NCBI GenBank assembly: GCA_913775795.1
Contig: CAJYLT010000060.1
Span: forward strand, 62,001-126,000
Direction: 5' to 3'
DNA length: 64,000 bases
Source of the DNA: an uncultured Sphingomonas sp.
GTDB taxonomy: Bacteria > Pseudomonadota > Alphaproteobacteria > Sphingomonadales > Sphingomonadaceae
Below the pieces are notes generated by a model. It saw only the letters and a program-made list of their open reading frames with translations, made no database searches and was not told where the DNA came from. This document shows, piece after piece, positions 48,976 to 56,922 of this stretch. The position numbers were made by a program, and so were the translations under genes. Every line of letters starts with the position of its first letter. Positions within the stretch are counted from its first letter, which is position 1.

Positions 48976-49407
48976 TTACGCCGCCTGCGCGAAGAGGCTG
49001 AAGCTTTGCGGCAGTTTCTTCGGCGCCTTGCCCGCCAGCGTCTTCTCGATCGCGTCGATCGCGGTGAGCAGGTCGCGCTGCGGATAGGGCTTGGCGAGGC
49101 AACCCGCCGCCAGCGACCGCGCCTCGCCAGGGCAGTTGCCGGTCACGAACAGGACCAATGCGCCGCGGCCCCGCGCCAATTCCGCGACGGTCACGCCGCT
49201 ACCGTCCGCCAGCTCCACGTCGACGAGCACGAGGTCGATCTCGCCCTCGCCCGACAGGATCAGCGTAGCGTCGGCGACGCGGTCGAGCGTCGCGACGACC
49301 TCGAACCCCGATTCGCTCAGGAAGTATTCGGTGTCGAACGCGACCAGCGGCTCGTCCTCGACGATGAGGATGCGCGTGATCCGCCGCTTCTTGCGTCCGA
49401 ACAACAT
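48976..49407 (-). CDS. Single-domain response regulator
   Basis: A 143-residue protein made of a receiver domain with no output domain. The acidic pocket is in IVEDEPLVAFD, the phosphoacceptor is D63 in LVLVDVELADGSG, the switch threonine is in VLFVTGN and the conserved lysine is K106 in CLAKPYPQ. A short basic N-terminus precedes it. It could relay phosphate for a kinase encoded elsewhere. It is convergent with argJ. Confidence 0.9.
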   Translation of the reverse strand: MLFGRKKRRITRILIVEDEPLVAFDTEYFLSESGFEVVATLDRVADATLILSGEGEIDLVLVDVELADGSGVTVAELARGRGALVLFVTGNCPGEARSLAAGCLAKPYPQRDLLTAIDAIEKTLAGKAPKKLPQSFSLFAQAA

Positions 49408-49538
49408 GGCCTGACTGGTTATCCCTCACGCGACTCGGCCCCATGGGCCATGGCGTGCACAACATCCTATCCGAGACAGTCGATCCCGGCGCACGAATTT
49501 TTTGCCGCCGGGCCTCGCTTGCACTATCAGCCGCCCCC

Positions 49539-50963
49539 GTGTCCAAGCCCACAGAACAGCATCGCATCGCAAAATTGCTCGCCCGTGCCGGAATCGCGTC
49601 GCGGCGAGAGATCGAGCGGATGATCGAGGATCGCCGCATCGCCATCGACGGCGTGCCGATCGAAACCCCCGCCACGCTCCTCGAAAACCTGCGCGGCGTC
49701 ACGGTCGACGGCAATCCCGTCGCGGCGCCCGCGCCCGCCCGGCTGTTCCGGTTTCACAAGCCCGCGGGCGTGCTGACCGCCGAGCGCGACTTCACCGGGC
49801 GCAAGACGATCTACGACATCCTGCCGCGTGACATGCCGCGCGTGGTCCCGGTCGGCCGCCTCGACCTCAATACCGAGGGGCTGCTGCTTCTCACCACCGA
49901 CGGCGAGTTGAAGCGCGCGCTCGAACTCCCCGCGACCAAAGTCAAGCGCACCTATCGCGCCCGCGCGTTCGGAGAGGTCAGCCAGGCGCAGCTTGAGGAT
50001 CTGATCGAGGGGATCGAGATCGAGGGTGTTCGCTACGGCTCGATCGACGCAAATCTGGAGCGGCGGACGGGCGCCAATGTCTGGGTTGAAATGACGCTGA
50101 CCGAGGGCAAGAACCGCGAGGTTCGCCGCGTACTGGAGCATCTGGGCCTCCGCGTCAGTCGCTTGATCCGCACCAGCTATGGTCCGATCCCGCTGGCCGA
50201 CATGCCGATCGGCGCGGTGGACGAGGTGCGCCAGCACGACCTGATCCAGTTCCGCCGCGAACTGAAGCTGCCCGCCGAAAAGCGCAGCGACACGCCGCTC
50301 GTCACCCGCGCCCGCCCGGTGAAGGTCGAGCGCGAGGAAGCCGAGCCGGCCGAGCGCAGTCCGCGCCGCGCGCCGGGCGCGCCCCGGCCCGCCGCTCCGC
50401 GCAAGCGCGAGCAGCCGGAGTTTCTCGAAACCGACCGCCGCCGCCTGCCCGGTCGCGACGCCCCCGCCGGTCGGCCGGCCCCCGCGGCTCGGGGCGCGCC
50501 GAGAAGCCGTCCGCCGCGCGAGGATGCGCGGGCTGACGCTGCGCCCATCCGCAACCAGCGCGGCAAACCGCGGCGCACGAGCGACAGCAAGTTCGGCAAC
50601 CCCGCGCCCCGCGCCGAGCGTCCGCGCAATCCGTCGGAGCGGACTGCGCGCCCTGCCGACGCGGATCGCAGCGCCGGCACGCTCCGCCCCCGCGCCGAAA
50701 CCGATCGGGCCGCCGGGCCACGCACCGGCTGGGCAAAGCCGCAGCGCAGCGATCGCCCCGCCAAGCCCCGGAACGCCGGATCGGCCGCGCCGCGGACCGA
50801 GCGGGAGCGTCCCGACCGCGCGGATCGGCCGGCCAATCCCCGCGCCGGAGGCGACCGCCCCGCTCGCGGCGATCGCCCGACAAGCCCGCGCCCCCCGCGG
50901 GGTGACGGTCCGCCCCGCCGCCCCGGCGGCAAGCCGGGCGGCCCGCGAAAGGGTCCCCGCTGA
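49539..50963 (+). CDS. RluB/RsuA-type 23S/16S rRNA pseudouridine synthase with long basic tail
   Basis: The first 60 residues are an S4 RNA-binding domain (RIAKLLARAGIASRREIERM). The catalytic domain follows with VGRLDLNTEGLLLLTTDGEL, in which D109 is the nucleophile, and EGKNREVRRVLEHLGLRVSRLIR. After about residue 250 the remaining 220 residues are a disordered tail of R, P, A, D and G with recurrent units such as DRPAKPR and DRPANPR. Such tails are seen in alphaproteobacterial homologues. I chose the GTG at 49539, which matches the domain start; an upstream ATG at 49443 is possible. The stop overlaps rsmD. Confidence 0.88.
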   Translation: MSKPTEQHRIAKLLARAGIASRREIERMIEDRRIAIDGVPIETPATLLENLRGVTVDGNPVAAPAPARLFRFHKPAGVLTAERDFTGRKTIYDILPRDMPRVVPVGRLDLNTEGLLLLTTDGELKRALELPATKVKRTYRARAFGEVSQAQLEDLIEGIEIEGVRYGSIDANLERRTGANVWVEMTLTEGKNREVRRVLEHLGLRVSRLIRTSYGPIPLADMPIGAVDEVRQHDLIQFRRELKLPAEKRSDTPLVTRARPVKVEREEAEPAERSPRRAPGAPRPAAPRKREQPEFLETDRRRLPGRDAPAGRPAPAARGAPRSRPPREDARADAAPIRNQRGKPRRTSDSKFGNPAPRAERPRNPSERTARPADADRSAGTLRPRAETDRAAGPRTGWAKPQRSDRPAKPRNAGSAAPRTERERPDRADRPANPRAGGDRPARGDRPTSPRPPRGDGPPRRPGGKPGGPRKGPR

Positions 50964-51502
50964 TGCGGATCATCGCCGGCACCGATCGCGGTCGTCCGCT
51001 CATCGCCCCCAAGGGTGACGCCACCCGCCCCACCGCCGACCGCGTGCGCGAGGCGCTGTTCTCGATGCTGCTCAGCCGCGTCGGCAGTTTCGAGGGGCTG
51101 GCCGTCGCCGACCTCTTCGCGGGCTCCGGCGCGCTGGGGCTGGAGGCACTGTCGCGCGGCGCGGAAAGCTGCGTCTTCGTCGAACAGGATCGGGTAGCGC
51201 TCGACGCGCTCAAGGCCAACGGCGTGAAGCTCGGGCGAAAGCTCGACATCCGCGCGCAGTCGGTGCTGGCGCTGGGGCCGGTTCAGCAGCCGCTCGACAT
51301 CGTGATGATGGATCCGCCGTACGGCACCGGCGCGGGATCGGTCGCGCTGGAGCGACTGACACGGCTCGGCTGGGTCGGGCCCGCGACCTGGGTCAGTATC
51401 GAGACGGCGAAGGACGAGGCGGTGGAGGTCAAGGGCTTTGCCGTCGACACGTCGCGCGTCCATGGAAAGGCACGGCTCACGCTGCTTCGCGCCGAAAGCT
51501 GA
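50963..51502 (+). CDS. rsmD: 16S rRNA (guanine-966-N2)-methyltransferase RsmD
   Basis: The 179-residue product has the family N-terminus RIIAGTDRGRPLIAPKG, the segment TRPTADRVREALFSML, the SAM-binding DLFAGSGALGLEALSRGA and the catalytic DPPY at residues 117-120. It methylates G966 of 16S rRNA. Its ATG shares one base with the stop of the pseudouridine synthase (TGATG), which makes the two RNA-modification genes a coupled pair. Confidence 0.93.
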   Translation: MRIIAGTDRGRPLIAPKGDATRPTADRVREALFSMLLSRVGSFEGLAVADLFAGSGALGLEALSRGAESCVFVEQDRVALDALKANGVKLGRKLDIRAQSVLALGPVQQPLDIVMMDPPYGTGAGSVALERLTRLGWVGPATWVSIETAKDEAVEVKGFAVDTSRVHGKARLTLLRAES

Positions 51503-51569
51503 GGCGCGTTCAGCCAAGGGTCACCAAGCGCCCCGTAGCCCGCCCTTCGAACAGCGAAGGGAGAGAGAA

Positions 51570-51797
51570 ATGCGCGATCACCGCCGCCGCTCCGGCCGCC
51601 TGGCGCTTGCCGTCGCCGCCGCGACGTTTGCCGGCGCCCTCACCGCCTGGGCCGAACCCTCGGCCCACAATCTCGACAATGTCGAGCGCGAGATCGCGTT
51701 GATCGTCAGCAACGTGCGAAGCGACAGCGCCCCGGCGCTCGCCGCGCTCGATCAGGCGTTGCCGAAGACCCTGACGATCGTCAGCAAGAGCCAGTAG
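51570..51797 (+). CDS. Possible small secreted hypothetical protein
   Basis: A 75-residue frame starts with an ATG preceded by GAAGGGAGAGAGAA. It codes for a credible signal peptide (GRLALAVAAATFAGALTAWA) and a short mature part (about residues 25-75). Its last 46 bases run antisense over the 3' end of the phosphate transporter gene. I recognise no family. The signal peptide and ribosome site argue for a real gene, and the overlap argues for caution. Confidence 0.45.
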   Translation: MRDHRRRSGRLALAVAAATFAGALTAWAEPSAHNLDNVEREIALIVSNVRSDSAPALAALDQALPKTLTIVSKSQ

Positions 51798-53404
51798 AGC
51801 CCGCCCGACAGCGCCATCGCCACGGGCAGCGTCAGGCACCAGGCGAGCGCCATGTTGCGGATCGTCCGCGCCTGTAGCCCCTGCCCGTTGGCGACCGCGG
51901 CGCCCGCGACGCCCGACGACAGGATGTGCGTCGTCGAGACGGGCAGGCCGAAGCGATCGGCGGCAAGGATCGTGCACGCGGCGACCAATTCGGCCGAGGC
52001 GCCCATGCCGTAGGTCAGGTGCTGCTTGCCGATCTTCTCACCCACGGTTACGACGATCCGCCGCCAGCCGACCATCGTGCCGAGCCCGAGCGCGAGCGCG
52101 ACGGCGATCTTGACCCAGAGCGGGATGTAGCGCGTGCTCTGCTCGAGCTGCTTGCCGTAACCCTCGATCGCGGCCTTCTCCGCCGGGGAAAACTGCGCCG
52201 CGGTCGCCTTGTCCTTGAGCGCCAGCCTGGTCGAGTCGAGGACGAGGTACATGTCGGCGCGCAGGTTGCGGGTCGCAGCAGCAGGAACCTTTGCCAGCGC
52301 GCCGTAGCCGCTCACCCGATCGGCCACGTCGCGCGAAATCGTCGCGATCGCCGCCTGGGCCTCCGGCGTGCCGACCGTGCGCGTCTGGAGCGAACGGGTC
52401 AGGATCGCGCGGGCGTTTTCGGGCGGCAGCGGGGCCGAACCGCCCCTTGCCGCGAGCACCGTCGCGGCGCGCTCGGCCGACTGGATGAAGACCGGGGTCG
52501 CGCTCTCGGGCATCGTGCGATTGAGCGCATAGGCGGTGGGCGCACAGCCGATGAGGATGAGCATGATGAGGCCCATCCCCTTCTGTCCGTCGTTCGATCC
52601 GTGACTGAACGAGACCGCGGTGCAGGTGAAGATCAGGAGCGCGCGGATGCCGCGCGGCGGCGGCGCGTCCCCGCGCGGCGCCTCGTACAGCGCCCTGCTG
52701 CGCAGCACGCGCTGCATCGCGAACAGCAGCACGAACGCCGCGACGAAGCCGATGACGGGTGCCATCGCAAGGCCGCTCAGGACCTTCTGCGCCTGGCTCC
52801 AGTCGACGCCCGCGGTGCCCGAAAGCGAGCCCGACGCCATCAGCTGGTTGGCCAGGCCCACGCCCAGCACCGATCCGATCAGCGTGTGGCTCGACGAATT
52901 GGGAAGCCCGACAAACCAGGTGGCGAGGTTCCAGAGCACCGCCGCGATCAGCAGCGCGAAGATCATCGCATAGCCCGCCGCCGAGCCGACATTGATGATG
53001 AGCTCGACCGGCAGGAGCGTGATGATCGCGTAGGCGACCGCGCCCGAGGACAGCATGACGCCGAGAAAATTGAAGAAACCCGACCAGACCACGGCGAAAT
53101 GCGCGGGCAGCGAGTTGGTGTAGATCACCGTCGCGACCGCGTTGGCGGTGTCGTGAAAGCCATTCACGAACTCGAACCCCAACGCGATCACCAGCGCGAG
53201 CGCCAGAAAGGCGAACACGCCGACCGCCAGCGTTTCGCCGACCTGCTGCGTGTCGATCACGACGCTGGCACAGGCGAAGGCAAAACCGCCCGCGATCAGC
53301 AGCAGGAACAGCAGCCGCGCAAGCGGGTGGTGTCGACGGTCCAGGTCAGGTCCGCTCGCGGCGGGACTGAGCGGGTCTTCGGACGCGAGGGCGGCGGTAG
53401 CCAT
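51752..53404 (-). CDS. Inorganic phosphate transporter, PiT family
   Basis: The 550-residue product has about twelve membrane segments and the two PiT signatures, in FVNGFHDTANAVATVIYT and SHGSNDGQKGMGLIM. A soluble segment (about residues 300-420, rich in A, E, R and T) separates the two membrane halves. It imports phosphate driven by the ion gradient. The start was taken at the ATG at 53404, although the reading frame remains open far upstream as a GC-rich artefact. A Pho-box-like repeat lies just upstream. Confidence 0.92.
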   Translation of the reverse strand: MATAALASEDPLSPAASGPDLDRRHHPLARLLFLLLIAGGFAFACASVVIDTQQVGETLAVGVFAFLALALVIALGFEFVNGFHDTANAVATVIYTNSLPAHFAVVWSGFFNFLGVMLSSGAVAYAIITLLPVELIINVGSAAGYAMIFALLIAAVLWNLATWFVGLPNSSSHTLIGSVLGVGLANQLMASGSLSGTAGVDWSQAQKVLSGLAMAPVIGFVAAFVLLFAMQRVLRSRALYEAPRGDAPPPRGIRALLIFTCTAVSFSHGSNDGQKGMGLIMLILIGCAPTAYALNRTMPESATPVFIQSAERAATVLAARGGSAPLPPENARAILTRSLQTRTVGTPEAQAAIATISRDVADRVSGYGALAKVPAAATRNLRADMYLVLDSTRLALKDKATAAQFSPAEKAAIEGYGKQLEQSTRYIPLWVKIAVALALGLGTMVGWRRIVVTVGEKIGKQHLTYGMGASAELVAACTILAADRFGLPVSTTHILSSGVAGAAVANGQGLQARTIRNMALAWCLTLPVAMALSGGLYWLLLTIVRVFGNA

Positions 53405-53426
53405 GGGTCCGCCCTGTGCGCTGTTG

Positions 53427-53444
53427 ATGACCGATTTATGACAT
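53427..53444 (-). promoter_or_regulatory. Pho-box-like PhoB binding site upstream of the phosphate transporter
   Basis: Read on the minus strand the site is ATGTCAT-AAAT-CGGTCAT. Each 7-mer differs by one base from the PhoB consensus CTGTCAT, and the 4-bp AT-rich spacer is canonical. It ends 22 bp before the ATG at 53404. The distance is short for a PhoB-activated promoter with a usual leader, so the start or the site may need revision. Confidence 0.5.
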
Positions 53445-53514
53445 GGATCATGGCGCCCGACAGGATCGAGGGACGGTGAAGTATGTCCATAACGGATATA
53501 CCCCGCCCCACTGG

Positions 53515-53535
53515 CGAAACACAGTGTCCGTTTCG
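53515..53535. promoter_or_regulatory. Inverted repeat upstream of the Phd-like/PAS regulator gene
   Basis: CGAAAC (53515-53520) and GTTTCG (53530-53535) form a 6-bp inverted repeat with a 9-bp centre that itself contains ACAC-A-GTGT overlapping the left arm. It lies 46 bp before the preferred start of the downstream gene and could be an operator. It may equally be chance. Confidence 0.3.
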
Positions 53536-53581
53536 GATGGGCCTTGTTCCGCATTCGTACTGCTTCGCGCATCTTTGCGCC

Positions 53582-54478
53582 ATGAGCGATCCAGCCGAAT
53601 TCACCCCCGGCGCTGAAGCGTGCGTCACAGCGTCCGAACTCGTCCGGCAGTTCGGGCTCTGGCAGGAGCGCGCGCTTCAGCAGCCTGTGTTCGTCCTGCG
53701 CCGCGGCAGGCCGAGCCTTGTCCTGACGTCGATGGACTTGATGCGCCGCCTTTGCGCGCCGCACAGCGCCGCGCCCGACGCCACGCTGTCGACGCTCTTG
53801 ATGGACTCGATGCGCGAAAGCGTATTGGTCGTCGACGGGGCGGGCCGCCTGGGCGAGATCAACCGGGCCGCGCGCGTGGCGTTCGGCGGCGGCAGCGCGG
53901 CGGCGGGGCTGCCGCTGTCGCGCCTGTTCGGCGAATCGGTCGCCGGCTTCCTCCAGGATCTGGCCGACCGTGCGCGGCGGGTTGGCGCGCCCGAACTGGC
54001 GGAAATCGCGCTCCGCGATCGGCGCTACAGCATCGTCATCGTCCCCTTCGGCGACGGCGCGCTGATCGTCGCCGACGATGTCAGCGTCGACGACGAGGGT
54101 GAGGAAGCCACGCTTCGGCTGAGCGCGATGGGCGCGGCGTTCGATGCGCTGCCGGGAATCGGATGGGCGCGAATCAACCTGCGCGGCTATATCGGCGCGG
54201 TTGCCGCATCGCTTGCCGCACTGACCGGGATCGAGCGCTCGACGCTGCTGGCGGTCCGCTTTGTAACGCTGATCGACGCGGGCGACCGCGCCGCGGTGGC
54301 ACAGACGATCGACGAGGTGACCGGCGACGGGGCGGCGCGGCGGATTGCGGCCCGGCTTCAGCGGCGCGACGGCGGCTCGATCGCGGTCGACCTGTCGCTT
54401 GCCGCGGTCCGCGGACGCAGCGGGGTGGAGCAGGTGACGATCGCGCTGGCAACGGTCCACGCTCCCCACAAATCGTAA
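53582..54478 (+). CDS. Phd/YefM antitoxin-like N-terminus fused to PAS domains, putative regulator
   Basis: The 298-residue product begins with a segment like the DNA-binding part of Phd-type antitoxins (TASELVRQFGLWQERALQQP, then VFVLRRGRPSLVLTSMDLM). It is followed by a PAS domain (about residues 80-180, SVLVVDGAGRLGEINRAARV) and a second PAS-like domain (about 200-298). No toxin gene is adjacent and no kinase or receiver follows. I chose the ATG at 53582 because family-like sequence begins there; an in-frame ATG at 53483 would add 33 residues of odd composition. The role as a sensor-regulator is inferred. Confidence 0.72.
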   Translation: MSDPAEFTPGAEACVTASELVRQFGLWQERALQQPVFVLRRGRPSLVLTSMDLMRRLCAPHSAAPDATLSTLLMDSMRESVLVVDGAGRLGEINRAARVAFGGGSAAAGLPLSRLFGESVAGFLQDLADRARRVGAPELAEIALRDRRYSIVIVPFGDGALIVADDVSVDDEGEEATLRLSAMGAAFDALPGIGWARINLRGYIGAVAASLAALTGIERSTLLAVRFVTLIDAGDRAAVAQTIDEVTGDGAARRIAARLQRRDGGSIAVDLSLAAVRGRSGVEQVTIALATVHAPHKS

Positions 54479-54580
54479 ACGTGCGATCAACCAGGTCTTT
54501 ACGCCTCTCGGTATAGGTCGTCGGGGTACGTCTGCGTACCGCCACTGGTGGTTGGGTTCGGTCAGGCAAAAGGGGTGTCG

Positions 54581-55246
54581 ATGTCGGCGGAGACGATTCG
54601 GGCGATCGAGACGCGCGGTACCGCGGGCGTCGTCGCTGCACTGGTCGCCGCCGACGGCAGCGCGGCGCACCCGCACTGGTGCGCGCTGGTCGCGCCCGCC
54701 GCCCCGATGCGCGACGTCGCCGATGCGCTTCATATCATCTGCATGCTGCACGGCCGGCATCCGGGGGTCCACGACCACGCACTGGCGCACGGCCAGCCCG
54801 AGGCGGTGATTCCCTGGCTGGAGGATGCCGCCGCCGCGTTCGCGGTCGAGCGCGAGCGGATCGCCGCGCTCGTTTCCGCGGTCGGCCCGCTGCCCAGCAC
54901 GCCCGGACAGGCCGAGAGCGAAGCCGCGGTCTCCGGCCAGCGCCATGCGCTCGACACGCTCGTCCAGTCGGACCGCGTCGGTTGTGCCATGGGCGCCGCC
55001 GCCGCGTTGGTGATGGACTGGCGGGCGATCCGGCGGCTGCTCGACCGGGCGGGCGATCGCCTGGGGCTGGACCGTCAGCCGACATTGCTCCCCGACCCGA
55101 TTTCGACTGCGATCGCCATCGACAGCATCATGAGCGGCCCGGCGGCCGAACGGGCCGCACTGTTCGGTGCGCAGCAATTCCTCGCCCAGCAGCGCGGACT
55201 GTGGGACCTGCTCGAAGCCCGCGCGAGCGCCCGGAACGCGAGCTGA
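54581..55246 (+). CDS. Conserved hypothetical protein
   Basis: A 221-residue alanine-rich, mostly helical soluble protein with a His-rich N-terminal part (HPHWCALVAP, DALHIICMLHGRHPGVHDHAL). The ATG at 54581 follows AGGGG. I do not recognise a family with certainty. It precedes the moxR gene by 69 bp on the same strand and could share its transcript. Confidence 0.7.
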   Translation: MSAETIRAIETRGTAGVVAALVAADGSAAHPHWCALVAPAAPMRDVADALHIICMLHGRHPGVHDHALAHGQPEAVIPWLEDAAAAFAVERERIAALVSAVGPLPSTPGQAESEAAVSGQRHALDTLVQSDRVGCAMGAAAALVMDWRAIRRLLDRAGDRLGLDRQPTLLPDPISTAIAIDSIMSGPAAERAALFGAQQFLAQQRGLWDLLEARASARNAS

Positions 55247-55315
55247 ACGCGACGAACGCGCTTGCCGCCCGCGGCGCGTCGCCATAACCGGTCCTTCGAC
55301 AAGGAAAGGACCGCC

Positions 55316-56158
55316 ATGCGTTTCGACGGCACAAGCGACTATGTCGCCACCGAGGACCTCAAGGTCGCGGTCAACGCCGCGGTGAAGCTGCGCCGCCCGC
55401 TGCTGGTCAAGGGCGAGCCGGGCACGGGCAAGACGGTGCTGGCCCACGAAATCGCCCGCGCGGTCGGCGCACCGCTGATCGAATGGCACGTCAAGTCGAC
55501 GACCAAGGCACAGCAGGGTCTCTACGAATACGACGCCGTGGCCCGCCTGCGGGACGGCCAGCTCGGCGATCCGCGCGTGCACGAGATCGGCAATTACATC
55601 CGCCGCGGCAAGCTGTGGGACGCATTCACCAGCCCCGAGCTCCCCGTCCTTCTGATCGACGAGATCGACAAGGCGGACATCGAGTTTCCCAACGATCTGC
55701 TCCAGGAGCTCGATCGGATGAGCTTCGACGTCTACGAGACGGGCGAGCGCGTGACCGCCGCCGAGCGGCCGATCGTCGTCATCACGTCGAACAACGAAAA
55801 GGAGCTGCCCGACGCATTCCTGCGTCGCTGCTTCTTCCACTATATCCGCTTTCCCGATCACGAAACGATGCAGTCGATCCTCGACGTGCATTTCCCCGGC
55901 ATTCAGAAGATCCTGGTCAACCGCGCGCTCGACATCTTCTATGAGCTGCGCGAGGTGCCTGGCCTCAAGAAAAAGCCGTCGACCAGCGAGCTGATCGACT
56001 GGCTGAAGCTGCTGCTGGCCGAGGATATGCCGCTCGACGTGCTGCAATCGCGCGACAGCCGCAGCGCGATCCCGCCGCTGGCCGGCGCCCTCATCAAGAA
56101 CGAGGCCGATGTGATGCTGTTCGAGCGCCTAGCTTTCATGGCGCGTCGCGGGGCCTGA
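55316..56158 (+). CDS. MoxR-family AAA+ ATPase
   Basis: The 280-residue product has Walker A GEPGTGKT (residues 33-40), Walker B LLIDEIDKAD, sensor 1 in ITSNNEKELPDAFLRRC and the segment EWHVKSTTKAQQGLYEYDA. MoxR ATPases act as chaperones, usually together with a VWA-domain protein that assembles or inserts metal cofactors. The expected VWA partner is at 58278, separated by two unrelated genes. The ATG follows AAGGAAAGG. Confidence 0.9.
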   Translation: MRFDGTSDYVATEDLKVAVNAAVKLRRPLLVKGEPGTGKTVLAHEIARAVGAPLIEWHVKSTTKAQQGLYEYDAVARLRDGQLGDPRVHEIGNYIRRGKLWDAFTSPELPVLLIDEIDKADIEFPNDLLQELDRMSFDVYETGERVTAAERPIVVITSNNEKELPDAFLRRCFFHYIRFPDHETMQSILDVHFPGIQKILVNRALDIFYELREVPGLKKKPSTSELIDWLKLLLAEDMPLDVLQSRDSRSAIPPLAGALIKNEADVMLFERLAFMARRGA

Positions 56159-56192
56159 GCGAAAGCGGACCGATCACCCGAATTATCGCATT

Positions 56193-56211
56193 GCTTACCG
56201 GGGTTTAACCA
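56193..56211 (+). promoter_or_regulatory. Shared 19-nt motif, copy 1 (upstream of CHAP gene)
   Basis: The pattern GCTTAC-N4-GTTTAACCA appears here with spacer CGGG. A second copy with spacer GTCG lies at 56882-56900. All 15 non-spacer positions agree. TTAACCA resembles a half-site of the alphaproteobacterial cell-cycle regulator CtrA. It lies 70 bp upstream of the CHAP gene. Confidence 0.5.
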
Positions 56212-56281
56212 AACCGGGCAACCCTATGGCGAGGACCGCTTGCATAGAATGCACGCGGTCCGAGACAGGGGTCGGTAAGCG

Positions 56282-56839
56282 ATGCGTATCCTGACGTTCG
56301 TGGTATGCGTGCTGGCGGCGATGTTGGCCGCGGTACAGGCCAAGGCGAACATCATCGAGCAATATAACGGCCAGTGCGTGCCCTTTGCGCGCGCAGTGTC
56401 GGGCATCAAGATCTGGGGCGACGCCTGGACCTGGTGGGATCAGGCCAGGGGCAAGTACGAACGCGGCCATGCGCCGCGCGTCGGCGCGGTGCTCGTCTTC
56501 GCACAGACGAACCAGCTTCGCCTCGGCCACGTCGCCGTGGTCAGTCGCATCGTCGAGGATCGCGTGGTGATGCTGACGCACGCCAACTGGTCGCGCTTCG
56601 CCGGCGAGCGGGGCAAGGCCGAGCAGGACGTGACATTGTTCGACGTGTCCGAACGCGGGGACTGGAGCCGGGTGCGCGTCTGGTACCGTGACAATGGCGG
56701 GCTGGGCGGCAGCACGTACTCGACCTACGGCTTCATCTATCCCGCGGGCGGTGAAGCGCCGCCCGCGCGCGCCCTTCCCGAACTGAGCAGCGCGGCCCCC
56801 GATTATGTCGGATCGCTGATCGACGCCTACGCCCGCTGA
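56282..56839 (+). CDS. Secreted CHAP-domain peptidoglycan hydrolase or amidase
   Basis: The 185-residue product has a signal peptide (about residues 1-22) and one CHAP domain. The catalytic pair is Cys32 in NGQCVPFAR and His83 in LGHVAVVSRIV, followed by the conserved HANW segment. Such NlpC/P60-like enzymes cut peptidoglycan cross-links or stem peptides. It stands between the moxR and VWA genes and carries the shared motif upstream. Confidence 0.88.
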   Translation: MRILTFVVCVLAAMLAAVQAKANIIEQYNGQCVPFARAVSGIKIWGDAWTWWDQARGKYERGHAPRVGAVLVFAQTNQLRLGHVAVVSRIVEDRVVMLTHANWSRFAGERGKAEQDVTLFDVSERGDWSRVRVWYRDNGGLGGSTYSTYGFIYPAGGEAPPARALPELSSAAPDYVGSLIDAYAR

Positions 56840-56881
56840 TACGTTCATCACCCCGGACTTGATAAAGAGGTGACGGGGAAG

Positions 56882-56900
56882 GCTTACGTCGGTTTAACCA
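56882..56900 (+). promoter_or_regulatory. Shared 19-nt motif, copy 2 (upstream of GT-C gene)
   Basis: GCTTAC-GTCG-GTTTAACCA matches copy 1 at every position outside the 4-nt spacer. It lies 22 bp upstream of the ATG at 56923, so the transcript would have a very short leader or the site acts as an operator. Confidence 0.5.
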
Positions 56901-56922
56901 CCTCGCGCTACAAATCGGGGCG

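Noticed and set aside
53405..56047. Upstream extension of the phosphate transporter frame to 1431 codons
   Set aside because: The extension is antisense to the PAS-fusion, hypothetical and MoxR genes and has no domain of its own. The transporter starts sensibly at 53404.
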